A stretch of DNA of 64,000 nt from Dromaius novaehollandiae. Its lineage: Eukaryota > Chordata > Aves > Casuariiformes > Dromaiidae. Made by a program: the position numbers and the translations under genes. The notes beneath the pieces were generated by a model. It was not told the DNA's origin. It saw nothing but the letters and a program-made list of their open reading frames with translations, and made no database searches. Location of the stretch: contig NC_088103.1 of the NCBI RefSeq assembly GCF_036370855.1, positions 5,767,404 through 5,831,403 of the forward strand, written 5' to 3'. Shown piece after piece: positions 1-10,027 of this stretch (its first letter is position 1; each line of letters begins with the position of its first letter).

Positions 1-122
1 AAGGGACACTTGCACAGTGCACTGCAGAGGTGATGGCCTTTACGGCATTTGGGAAGCCTCATCCAGAGACAAGGAAGGACTCTTGCCATTCCTCCAGGCT
101 CACCTCTTCCTCCTTCACCCAG

Positions 123-2531
123 GTCGTTGTGCTGGGAGCATCGCCCAGAGCAGACAGTGGAGACGCACCAGGATGGGGACACCACGTGCATCATCTGCAT
201 GGAGCCTGTGGAGGACAGGACCTCCTACAGCACCATGGTGTGCCCCTTCTGCAAGCACGCCTGGTTCCACCGTGGCTGCATCCAGGTTAGGAGACCCTTC
301 CCTCACCTGCCTCTCCAGGCTGTCTGGGCTCCGCAAGCCACATTTGAGGACCCCCAAGGGTGAGGGTGCAGGGACTGTGGAGACTCTCCATGATCATGCA
401 AAGCTTCTCTTGAGACACATCCATGCTGGGGCCAACAGAAGACAGCCTGGAAGACCTCCTCCCACCTGGCTTTTTGTGGGAACGTATTTCCCTGGGGGCA
501 TGAGGAGGGTTGAGCCCCTCTCTGCCCTCTCCCCACCCCCGTCTCATGGCCTTCTGCAGAGGTTGCCCTCAGCAGACCTCCCTGGATGGTCTCAATCCCC
601 TGAGGGGCTCAGTGCCCAGCAGCCTGCCTGCTGCTCCGCTCATGTCCCTGGGGCCTGCAGCACGGAACGGAAGGGAATCCCAGGGCCTCTTCCTCCATTG
701 CTGCCCAGCTGGGCCACGTCCTCCACACGAGGCCTTTTGCCTTGCCTTCTCAGTCACTCCGGCCCCGGTTGCACGGCCCACCACGGTGGTCTCTCCTCCC
801 TTAGGCTTCGGGACAGGAGGTGCTCAGCAGCAGTGTCCTCTTCAGGCTGGTTGTGTCTCCCCTGCAGGGACAAGCTCTGCGGTCTGGCTTCAGCAACTTC
901 AGGTGCCCGCAGTGCAAAGACGGGGACAGTTTCCCAGCAGAGATGTTGCGCTTGGGTATCCGAATCCCCATCAGGTAGGTCCCTTGTTCCCTTCCGCCAG
1001 GCCTAGGAGAGAGAAGAATGCCCAGGGAGCTGCGCCAGGCCAGCCCACAGTGCTGCAGGCAGGCTGTGTTCCCAGCAAGAGCAGCTGCCTGGAGGAGAGG
1101 AGCAAAGCGGCCTGCCTGCAAGAATGCCCCAGGCCCAGGCCCAGCCCCAAGAGTCACACTTGCTGAGCAAGAAGGCAGCTCTTGCTTATTGGGGTATTGC
1201 CAGCTCTGCAGGCATTTGCTCTCCCCTGAACTTTCCCAGATACTCCTTTTTTTTCTTCTTCTTCTTTTTTTTTCCAACTGGGGTCAGCTTCTGGCCCTCA
1301 AAGCTCTTCTGGGGCAAGCTGCTCAGGCAGTTGAGAGCAGAGGTCAGAGGTGTGATTGCCATTTGGCAGCGGGAGAACCTCAGGCCTGGGGCGGGCACAG
1401 AATGAAGACGAGTGTGTTAGCCTGGTCCCCTGCTTCACTGAGGTGATGGAAAGAAGGAGGTTCAGAAGACCAGGAACATGCTGGCTCTGCCCAGGGGTGC
1501 CAGGGGTGGCCAGGCTCATGTCCTTGCCTTCCTTCGGCTGCAGAAGGCTGGCTCGTGAGGAGGAGGAGGAGGAGGAGAACTTTGCAGACCTCTTTGAAAC
1601 GTACAGCCGCTGCGATGCCAGCCAGTGCCTCTACAGGGGAGGCAGGGAGCAGTCAGAAGAGGAGGGGTAAGCCTCTGCAGCAGCAGTTTCCCAGCCTCCT
1701 CCAAGGAGTGTGGCCAGATGTGTGAAGGGCTTGCAAGAAGGTGGAGGGACGCCCTCCCTGGGGTGGGGTGAGGGAGAGGGACGCACCTCTCCCACGGGGA
1801 TGCTGTTCTTGCAGAGGAGGCATGCCCCTCTTAGCACTGAGCAAGGGCTCCTCCAAGGAGTGGAGGGTGCTGCTGGGCTCTGCCCAGGCTCTTTGGTCTC
1901 AGCAAGAATACGGGCAGCCAGGACACTTGAGAGCCAGGTGGGGCCAGGCCAGGAAGCTCTGTGGGCACTGTCCCGCTCCGTCCCCTTGGTCTTTGAGGGG
2001 GGCTTCCTGGCACCACTCCCTGCTGGGACCTCCCTGCTCAGCAGCCTCTTTGCTTCCCCAGCCCATGGCAGCTGCTGCTGTGCTCCTCGTGTGCTGCCAG
2101 TGGGACCCACCGCCAGTGCTCCTCCGTGCGGGATGCCACGGGGCTGTGGGAGTGTGACGGCTGTGCTGGCCAGAGCACTGGTAAGGGGCTGAGGACCTGG
2201 GTGCCAGGGCTAGAGGCAGGTGCCAGGCAGGCCCTGGCAGGGGGTGGTCAGGGTGGGCATGGCGGAGTCACCCAGGAGGGTTGCGGGACACAGATCTGAT
2301 CTCTCCAGTCCAGTGGGTGTGCGGTGGATCTGCTGACCTTTCTGCCTTCCCCTTACAGCATCCTGCGGGCTGTTGGCACCAGGCTGCCCCAGCACCAGCC
2401 AGGCAGTGCTGGCATCCTCCCCGGGCTCCCCGGATGCTGGGAGCAGCAGCTCGGTGCAGTCTCGGAGAGACAGGAGGGCAGGCCGCTCCAGGCTCCTGCA
2501 CCGGCCCCCACATCCCTACAGCCGGCCCTGA
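123..2531 (+). CDS. PHF7-like PHD/RING protein, 3' portion (5' exons outside window)
   Basis: Five exons splice in phase: 123-285, 868-974, 1544-1666, 2062-2180 and 2359-2531 (TGA at 2529-2531). The product follows human PHF7 closely. It shows the CWEHRP end of the extended PHD, then CIICMEP, CPFCKHAWFHRGCIQ and FRCPQCKDGDSFPAEMLRLG (RING/PHD-like zinc ligands), then SRCDASQCLYRGGRE, and a final PHD-type block with LCSSCAASGTHRQCSS and WECDGC. The C-terminal tail is Ser/Arg rich. Human PHF7 is a testis-biased chromatin reader and ubiquitin ligase; whether this copy shares that role is inference. The segment that reads DAAWELE in human is replaced here by a run of Glu coded by a GAG tract (about 1557-1580). 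Birds carry several PHF7/G2E3-like paralogues, so no symbol is assigned. The first exons lie left of the window. The family call is firm; orthology is not. Confidence 0.82.
1238..1276. repeat. T-rich/TTC low-complexity tract
   Basis: Runs of T interrupted by TTC triplets, within intron 2 of the PHF7-like gene. Length is likely to vary between individuals. Confidence 0.85.
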
Positions 2532-2710
2532 AGACCGCTGCTGAGGGCACTGATGCCCAGCCGCTGGCAGAGGCAGTCAAGGGGAACACCCCGGGGCTAG
2601 CTGTGCAGGAGCTGCCTGCGTGCTACAGCCCCACTGCAGTGCCTGCCCTGAGAGGGCCGCTGTCTTCCCAGCAGCAGGGAACCACGCTGTGCCAGCAAGG
2701 GGAGGCTTGG

Positions 2711-2988
2711 AGAAACTGGTGAGGCACTTCTCCCTGTTTGCAATAGTGCAACTGACTGCTCTGTCGCAATGGCTGCAGCCCTGAAGGACGCCAAAGACGA
2801 GAAGACCCTTGTGCTCGGAGCTGTGCAAAGGAGTAACTCTCTCAGGCTCCGCCTAGGAGAGTTGCCCAGCTGGAGTCTAGGCAGTGAGCAGCAGGCTGCC
2901 TAGGGGAGACAGTGTGCAATCTAGGGAGAAAGGCAGCTCTGTGTCTGAGCTGCTTCTGCTGCTTTCACCCTGGAGGTCCTTGTGATGC
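2711..2988 (+). repeat. Left arm of a large inverted repeat
   Basis: This block matches the reverse complement of 3519-3787 at roughly 85-90% by eye. Shared stretches include GCCTAGGAGAGTTGCCCAGC, GGCAGTGAGCAGCAGGCTGC, TGGCTGCAGCCCTGAAGGAC and TGTGTCTGAGCTGC. A small block of changes and indels lies between about 2793 and 2828. It begins about 180 bp after the PHF7-like stop codon. No coding content is recognised. Confidence 0.85.
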
Positions 2989-3301
2989 CCAGAGCACAAC
3001 AACAAGCACAGGCGGGTTTTCCAGAGAAGCCTGCGATTGCCTTTGTGACCTTAGGAGACAGCGGCTCTGGCTGGGAAAAGTTCCTCCGGCTGCTGACTCA
3101 CTCACTGGGATTGTGAGACTCTGATTGCAGCCTTTTCCTTGCCAGGGCACTTTTTCACTGCCTCCTCCCAGTCAGCCCTGCAAGGTATTCATTGCTGCTC
3201 TAGAGTTTTCTTCTCTCTCTCTCTGTAGACCTGCTCAGAAAGCCCCTGCTCTGCCAATTAGGGCTGGGCTCCAGAGCTGGGCATCTTTTTCTTCTCAGCA
3301 A

Positions 3302-3374
3302 GCCTGGATAGCTCAGTTGGGAGAGCATCAGACTTTTAATCTGAGGCTCCAGGCTTCAAGCCCCTGTTCAGGCG
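3302..3374 (+). tRNA. tRNA-Lys(UUU)-like sequence, probably decayed
   Basis: The 73 nt sequence has tRNA-Lys layout: acceptor GCCTGGA pairs with TTCAGGC with one G-T pair, the D arm is GCTCAGTTGGGAGAGC, and the anticodon stem-loop is TCAGA-CTTTTAA-TCTGA with anticodon TTT. The T arm reads CAGGC-TTCAAGC-CCCTG. The normally invariant G53-C61 pair is therefore a C-C mismatch, and the internal B box (GGTTCAA) is altered to GCTTCAA. No CCA end is encoded, as expected. It sits in the loop between the inverted arms 2711-2988 and 3519-3787. It could be a weak real gene or a pseudogene; the B-box damage favours the latter. Confidence 0.7.
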
Positions 3375-3518
3375 ACAGCCTTCCTATTTACTCAGTGAGC
3401 TTTCCCCTTTGCACAACAAGTGGCACTGCCAAAACGGAGGAACCCCGGGGGCATCCTTAGAGCCATAAATAAACTCTTGGCATCCAACTCCTGTCTCCCA
3501 CAAAAGACACAAGCTCTC

Positions 3519-3787
3519 CCTATCCTTCCTCAAGGATGAAACCAGCAGAGGCAGCTCAGACACACAGCTACATTTCTTCCCACATTGCACTCTGCCTCCC
3601 CTAGGCAGCCTGCTGCTCACTGCCTAGGCTCCAGCTGGGCAACTCTCCTAGGCGCAGCCTCAGGGAGTTGCTCTTTTGCACACCTCCAAGCACTCCTAGA
3701 CTTTGGTGTCCTTCAGGGCTGCAGCCACTGCGACAGAGCAGTCACTTGCACTGTTGCCAACAGGGACAAGTGCCTCACCGGTTTCTA
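3519..3787 (-). repeat. Right arm of the large inverted repeat
   Basis: Reverse-complement partner of 2711-2988. Together the arms enclose about 530 bp that include the tRNA-Lys-like sequence. Similarity fades gradually at the inner ends, so the original duplicated unit may have been longer. Confidence 0.85.
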
Positions 3788-4069
3788 AGACAAAATCCTC
3801 CCACAGGAGACGATTGGGTGTGATTTACCCACAGGAAGGCCTGGAGAAGATGAGGAAGGAGCAGCAAAAATACATCTTGCAGGACAAGAGCCTAACAAAA
3901 GCAGTAAGTCACAAACTACTGACGTGGGGCTTCTCTCCCCATGTGCAGGCAGGGTGAGCGCCCTCCCCGGGGGATGCATCCCAGCCCTCCCGTGCACCAG
4001 AGGCCATGCAGAGGGTGTGGGGAGGATGCCCAGGCAGCCTTTCCCTCCAGGCTGGGACAGAGCTGGCGA

Positions 4070-5045
4070 CTGGGGATTAAAGGGCAGACTAACATGGGTG
4101 ACACTGCTGTGGGTGTTTGCTGCAGGCCACCTGAGCAGGGAGGAGAAGGAAATGAGGCCTTCTACAGACAGCTGGAAGCAGCCTCACAGTCACAGGCCTT
4201 GCTCCTCAGCGGGTTTTGAACCACCCCAATACCTGCTGGAGGGACAACACAGCAAGGCACCAGCAATCCCATGCTGGGATGGGGCTAGAAAGGCCAAGGC
4301 CCATCTGGACTTTAAACTGGCAAGAGGTGTCAAGGACAACAAGAAGGGCTTCTCTGAACACCTCCGTAACAAAAAGAAGGCGCGGGCAAATGTGGACCCG
4401 CTGCTGAATGGGGCAGGGGCCCTGCTGACAAAGCATACCAAAAGGTCTGAATGCCTTCTTTGCCTCAGTCTTTACTGGCACGACTGGCCCTCAGGAATCC
4501 CAGGCCCTGGAGACCAGGGGAAAAGTCTGCAGAAAGGAAGACTTTCCCTTGGTGGAGGACGACTGGGTTAAGGATCCCTTAAGCAAACTGGACACCCACA
4601 AGTCCACGGGCCCTGATGGGATACACACCCACGAGTGCGGAGGGAGCTGGCCGATGTCTTTGCAAGGCTGCTCTCAATCATCTTTGAAAGGTCATGGCGA
4701 TCAGGAGAGGTGCCTGAGGACTGGAAGAAAGCAAACGTCACTCCAGTCTTCAAAAAGGGCAGCAAAAAGGACTCAGGGAACTACAGGCCAGTCAGCCTCA
4801 CCTCGATGCCCGGAAAGGTGATGGAGCAGCTCATCTCGGACATCATTTCCAAGCCTGTGAAGGATAAGAAGGTGATCAGCAGTCGTCAGCACGGATTCAC
4901 AAAGGGGAAATCACACTTAACCAACCTGATAGCCTTCCAAGACGGAAGGACTGCCTGGGCAGATGAGGAGAGACCAGGGGATGTTGTCTACCTTGACTTC
5001 ACTAAGGCTTTTGACACTGTCTCGCATAACATCCTCACAGGCGTT
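4070..5045 (+). mobile_element. CR1 LINE fragment with internal deletion
   Basis: Translations give CR1 ORF2 pieces in order but in shifting frames. About 4105-4250 resembles the endonuclease (AFYRQLEAASQSQALLL). About 4290-4400 resembles the linker (LARGVKDNKKGF). From 4635 to 5038 comes the start of the reverse transcriptase ([53 protein letters not shown]). Most of the endonuclease between the first two pieces is missing. The RT stops before its catalytic YADD box and the 3' end is absent. Several frameshifts make this a dead copy. Confidence 0.9.
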
Positions 5046-7458
5046 TGGTAGCAGAGCAAGCCTCTCAGACCAACGCCCATGAAGACTGCATGCTGCTGCT
5101 ACACTCCCACCCCCATGCAATGGGCTGCTTGTATTTTGCCTTCCGGCTAGCATCCAGCTACCTGGGAGGCCACGCGGATCCACTTCGATATTGGAAATGT
5201 TCCGCATGAGAACGAAGGTGCAGCATCACTTCCTTACCTGAAATACTGTATCCTAGCGTGTGACTGCACAGCATTTTCAAGGGTGATTTTGTTCATGAGC
5301 TGCGAGAGTTTGATCAAGGTGTTTTTTAAACACAGGATCTGGCCTCTGCAGCTACTTATAATTGCAGGCACAGGCTTTGTGCTCTAAGATAACCTGTCTT
5401 TAAGGACCACATATTTTCTTCCTTTATTCATTAAAGGGGCTCATTTCATAAGCCTCCTTGATGAGGAATGTGGAACACCAGGAGCAGCGCCAAAGGGAAC
5501 TAGTGGGCACAGAGGCTGAAATATAAGGAACACGTCCCTTCCTTTTCTCAGCACAGAGCTGCCCAGCATAAGAGCAGCTCTGCCCATAACGACCAACCTT
5601 TTCTGTTCTTCAATCACTTCCCCTAAAATACGATGAGGAAAAAAGCAGAGCCGGACAGAGCCTTGTGCTCTGAAAGAAAATGGTGCTAAGGGATAGCCCG
5701 AGTGTTGACTTCTGGACAGAGCACCCTTGGAAAACCCAGGAGGGGCCTCACAAAGTCCAGAAAGGGAGACCTTCAGAAATTACGGATCTGGCATGAGAGT
5801 TTGATATCATGTCTGTCAGGGTGCGGAACGGGCTGGTGGCTCCCTGGGGCTTAAGGGGAGCAGGCAGGGACAGCCCCAGCCCTGGACATCAGGCACCTCT
5901 GGGGGGACAGGGACAGGCCTAGGCCAGGCTGGGACATCACCCTGCGGCTTGGAGCCTGGGTCAGCGGAGCCCATGGCTTGGCAGGGGCAGGGCTGTGCTG
6001 GAGCTGGGGACCAGCACTGCTACAGCGCTGCTGGGCAGGGACCAACAGCCCTGGGCTGGGCTGAAATGGGGTCCCAGAGCCGGGGCCCCGGGCAAGGCTG
6101 GGGGTGCCCAGGGGAGGCTGGGCAGGGCCATCAGGGCCCGTTGGTGCCCTCAGGCTCTGACCTTGTCATCATGCCCTTGGTTGTAGCAATGTCTGCCAAT
6201 AATCAAATTTACTTTTGGGAGTGTGGAAGTAAAGGTTGAAGAGTGACCAAATAACTCTAGGCATGTTAGATTTGAAAACTAATGCGTTCATCTGTGGAAA
6301 ATCTGCTGTGTTGCCTGATGCTGCAGGGAACAAAGCTGTGACAAGAGGCCGTTTTCAAAGCTTCCCTGACCTTCCCCCTCAAAACACCTGCTTTCATAAA
6401 AGACAAGCTCCCGTGCCAAGCAAGAGAAGTGTTTTTATTCCCTGACTGTAGGGCATTTCCCCTTCCTGGCCCTCCCAGCCTGATTGTGGAGTATGGGACT
6501 GGTAGTCTGCCTTTGGTCTTTCCAAGGTCAGGTTAAAAGACAGCACTAGCATTCTTCCTTGGAAATGAATGAAGTTGCCTAGAGCTCATGATGGAGGGTT
6601 ACTCATTAAATCCGAAGGAGCACATCTGAAACCGTTCAGTTGGAGAATGGCTTTTTTTCTTTTCCCCTTTCCTCTGAGACTTGTAGCTTTGAAAGCTTCA
6701 TAGATTCTGATGTCATGGCAAGCACTTCCACATGCCAATACTGTTCAGCCTCCCATGATCATGCTCTGATCACACAGTGATGTGGAAACCAAGAGGGATG
6801 CCATCTAACCTGAAGATTGGCTGTGGCCTCATGAAGATGTATGGCGTAGCCAACATCTGGGTTCTGGGTTGAGCAGCTTGGCAGTTCTGCCCCTCGGGGC
6901 AGGAGATGAACCCTACCTAGGGAGCTCCAGGGCGCCCCAAGGCTGGAGATCAGCACAGACACAAGGAGGGCAGCGGTTCAGCCCATGCCCTGCTCCTGTC
7001 ACCACCCCCGTGGTTATACCACAGCAGAGCTTGGCCATGTGGTTCCTGCTCAGGATCTACCCTGTTTCAAGAACATGAACCCTGCTCTGCCTGGACATGC
7101 ATCATTCCCCGCAGAGGACCCAACAACACCTACCAGCACAGACCCTCTTCGGTGGGGAAGGGCTTGCAGTGACGCTGTGTGAGAACCGCATCCAACAGCC
7201 AGGACTCAGCCACCATGACAAGGAAGACAAAATAGGGCCCTGTGGGATACTCTCAATGTTCCCTCCCCACGGCCCACCACAGACCTTACTTCTCTCTTTG
7301 GGGTCAAATGAACTCCAACAGCCCTCTGAACAGCCTGGGGAATTATCCATGTCCCCATCGCAGTGAACACAGACAGAAAGGGGAGGAAATAGAGGGCATT
7401 CAGTGCAATTCTGACTTTGGAGTTCCTGAAGACCCCTCCCCAACTTACAGTATAGGTG
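5046..7458. other. Intergenic stretch, no gene recognised
   Basis: No exon with a recognisable product or convincing splice context was found on either strand. A GC-rich G-run block lies at about 5840-6160. The remainder is unremarkable and may contain old repeats that cannot be named by eye. Confidence 0.45.
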
Positions 7459-7531
7459 GGCCTTTTACCTCAGTGATTAGTGCCCAGGCCTTGTAAACCA
7501 GGGCTTGGGAATTCAAGTCTTACTAGGACCT
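7459..7531 (+). pseudogene. tRNA-Thr(UGU)-like pseudogene
   Basis: The 73 nt sequence keeps the CTTGTAA anticodon loop (anticodon TGT), a TTCAAGT T-loop core and GG...CCT ends, matching the order of vertebrate tRNA-Thr. Every stem is damaged: the acceptor has two mismatches, the anticodon stem CAGGC/ACCAG has two, and the D and T stems each have two. It is best read as a decayed tRNA or tRNA-derived repeat. Confidence 0.5.
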
Positions 7532-9955
7532 TGCTGCAGCCATCTCTGTTTAGCTTTCTCGTGCTCTGTCAGCACACAGTACACCACCCAAGTCAGAGAG
7601 CCACCAGTGAACCCAGCTGCTGGCTTGGTCCCTGTGAAGGCTCCTCTTGGGCAGAACCACTCCTCTGTCCCACCAGGAAAGGCAGGGCTGGCTCTGTCCT
7701 ACATCCAGAGGACAAAGATTCGTCCCTATCCCCAGGATTGATCCATCATCACCCCCTCTGTTCTCAAATGCCTGGAGGAGAGGCTCTTGTCCCTGCCTCC
7801 CTCCTCCCCTGCCAATCCAGCTTGCACCAGACCTTTTCTGCCTCTCACCGTGTTGAGGAGAAGCAACTTTTCCAAAGGGAAGACCTGAGTTCCCAGCATC
7901 TCCTTCAGTGCCACATATGTCACTGCAGAGAAACAGACCAGGGCTGTGCTGGGAGGACTGGCCTCCTTTAACCCCACAGCACCCTCCATCGCCCGCCATG
8001 GTTCAGCTAGGTTGGAGGCAGGGAGACCAGTGGATTGCACTTCAAACTGATCTTTTATCCGATGGTTCGATCTAGGCAGCAGAGAGCCTCTCTCCCTCTA
8101 GCGTGGATCTTCCAAGCTCCATCTCCTCCCTGGCTTCCAACCCACAACCCAAAAGCCTCTTTCTTCTTTTGTTTCCACATTTCCAGAGATGCCCGCGGAG
8201 CCTTTAACACCTGGTAAAACAGCTACCGAAGTCTCCTAGCCCCTCTGCAGAGGAAGAAACTTTTGTCCCTAGAAACTTTGAAATCAATGCATTGCCACCA
8301 AAGACTAATCTGGTCCTTGACCCACCTAAGGCATTTTGGTCACTAATACAAAGAACATCTGCTGCTGGAGCAAGGGACCATTCTCTGTGTGGTCCTCTGT
8401 CTGTTGGTGTTCAAATCACCCTCCCTCATCTTGTGGTATCTTTCCATGCTGCTGCTACTCCTGTGCAATAACAGGCACCAGGCTCAGGATTTTGGCCTTC
8501 TCTTTATCCCAGGTGAGATCAATTTGAGCAATTCTTTTTTTACCCCTTTGAACACTTTGCAGTGTTCTCTGCTCTGATTCATTGATGTGTCCACTCTGTT
8601 CTGTACGTTTTCTCTTTATAAAGCAATTGTTATGAAGTTCTTGAAGACAGACAGCTATATTATTTGCCAATTAGGTAAGCCTCAGGTACTCAGACGTCAC
8701 CTCCCCTCCACTGCTATGCAGCATGTTTCTGGTGGCTCCTGCTTCAGTGAGCCCAGCCACAGCCCCACTCACTGTAACATGCTGGTGAATGAGCTGGGAT
8801 TCAAGTGCTTAGGCATTGCCTGATCCCAGCAAAAATGAGCCAAGACACTTTATGTCAGAATGACTTAAATAGGAGCTGAAAAGCAAACTCACTGCTAACC
8901 ATGTGGTTCAATGAATAGGATTGATGAGTCCTGTCCATGCGTGCTCTGAGAGGGACATGTCTATGAAATGCTAGTGGTCATTCAAGCTGGGAGCAGTCCA
9001 TGAGAGGCACAGGCTGCACTACTTGCTCTGCTTACTCTGTGAAGGGTTATAGCTCCTAATTCCCAGACCAGAGGGGGAATACTGACCCTGCCCACTGTCC
9101 TCTGGCAATTTCCCCTCTTCTTTTCCAGACAACTAAGCCACAGTGCCCTCCCAGGCATGTGAGAGACATGAGAGATCCTGGTCCCCAGCTCCTCATTGCC
9201 TCACTCTGCTGAGAAGGGAGGCAGTGCTTTGGGGTTTGGCTTGACCCCATCACATTCCTGTGGATCCTGTTCAGCCCCACATGAGGATCTCTCCCTTCTG
9301 CACTCTGTGATAACAGGAAACACCCCACATCCAGGAGTCTAAATGTCAACTGGACTTCAGTCTTGTGGGTCAAGCTTTTCTTTCCTAAGCTGATCTCACC
9401 ATCACTGCATCTGAACCCACCATTTTTATTCCTTTCCTATGCAGCACAATTTTTGTTTCCTCTTGCCTCCTCTCTCCCAGTTCCTGTCCTCTCTATCCAC
9501 TTGGAGGAGATAGCACAGGTGAGGGGCTGTCAGCAAGTTTCCTTCTGCAGCTTTCCCCAACATGAGACAGCTCTCACTTTGCACAAGCTGCGAATAGGGA
9601 GCCACTAGGCAGGACTGGCCTGGGGATGCCCTGCCCATGACCTGGACAAGAGTTGTTCACACGGCAGCCGGGGCATGCCAGTCTCGCCTGGAGGAGCGAC
9701 CGGTGCGATGTCCAGAGTACTGGGACTGAAGGGGTGACTTGGAGGATTTCTCTAGCCTGCATCAGAGCCCCAGATTTAGGCATCCACAAAAAGGAGCTGC
9801 TGCTTGTCCAACTCACAGAACACCCTCTGCACTTCCTGGGCATTGCCAGTTCTGCTCATACCCAGGGCCCAATAACTGCTCTTGGCCCAGCAGGATTTTT
9901 GACAGGCAAGGCACCATTTGGAAAGCAGGCTTCCTGAACTTTAGCTTTCATCCTT
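7532..9955. other. Intergenic stretch, no gene recognised
   Basis: Only short open frames occur, on both strands, without family resemblance. No repeat could be named. Confidence 0.4.
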
Positions 9956-10027
9956 TCCCATGTGGTCCAGCGGTAAGGATTCCTGGTTTTCACCCAGGCG
10001 GCCCGGGTTCGACTCCCGGTGTGGGAA
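9956..10027 (+). tRNA. tRNA-Glu(UUC)
   Basis: The 72 nt sequence is almost identical to the vertebrate tRNA-Glu(TTC) consensus. Acceptor TCCCATG pairs with TGTGGGA. The D arm is TGGTCCAGCGGTAAGGAT. The anticodon stem-loop is CCTGG-TTTTCAC-CCAGG with anticodon TTC. The T arm is CCGGG-TTCGACT-CCCGG. The A box and B box (GGTTCGACTCC) are intact. The first TTTT run downstream, a possible Pol III terminator, is near 10046. It looks functional, unlike the two other tRNA-like sequences in the window. Confidence 0.93.

Noticed and set aside
3468-3473. AATAAA as the poly(A) signal of the PHF7-like gene
   Set aside because: It lies more than 900 bp past the stop codon and beyond the tRNA-like sequence; nothing ties it to the gene.
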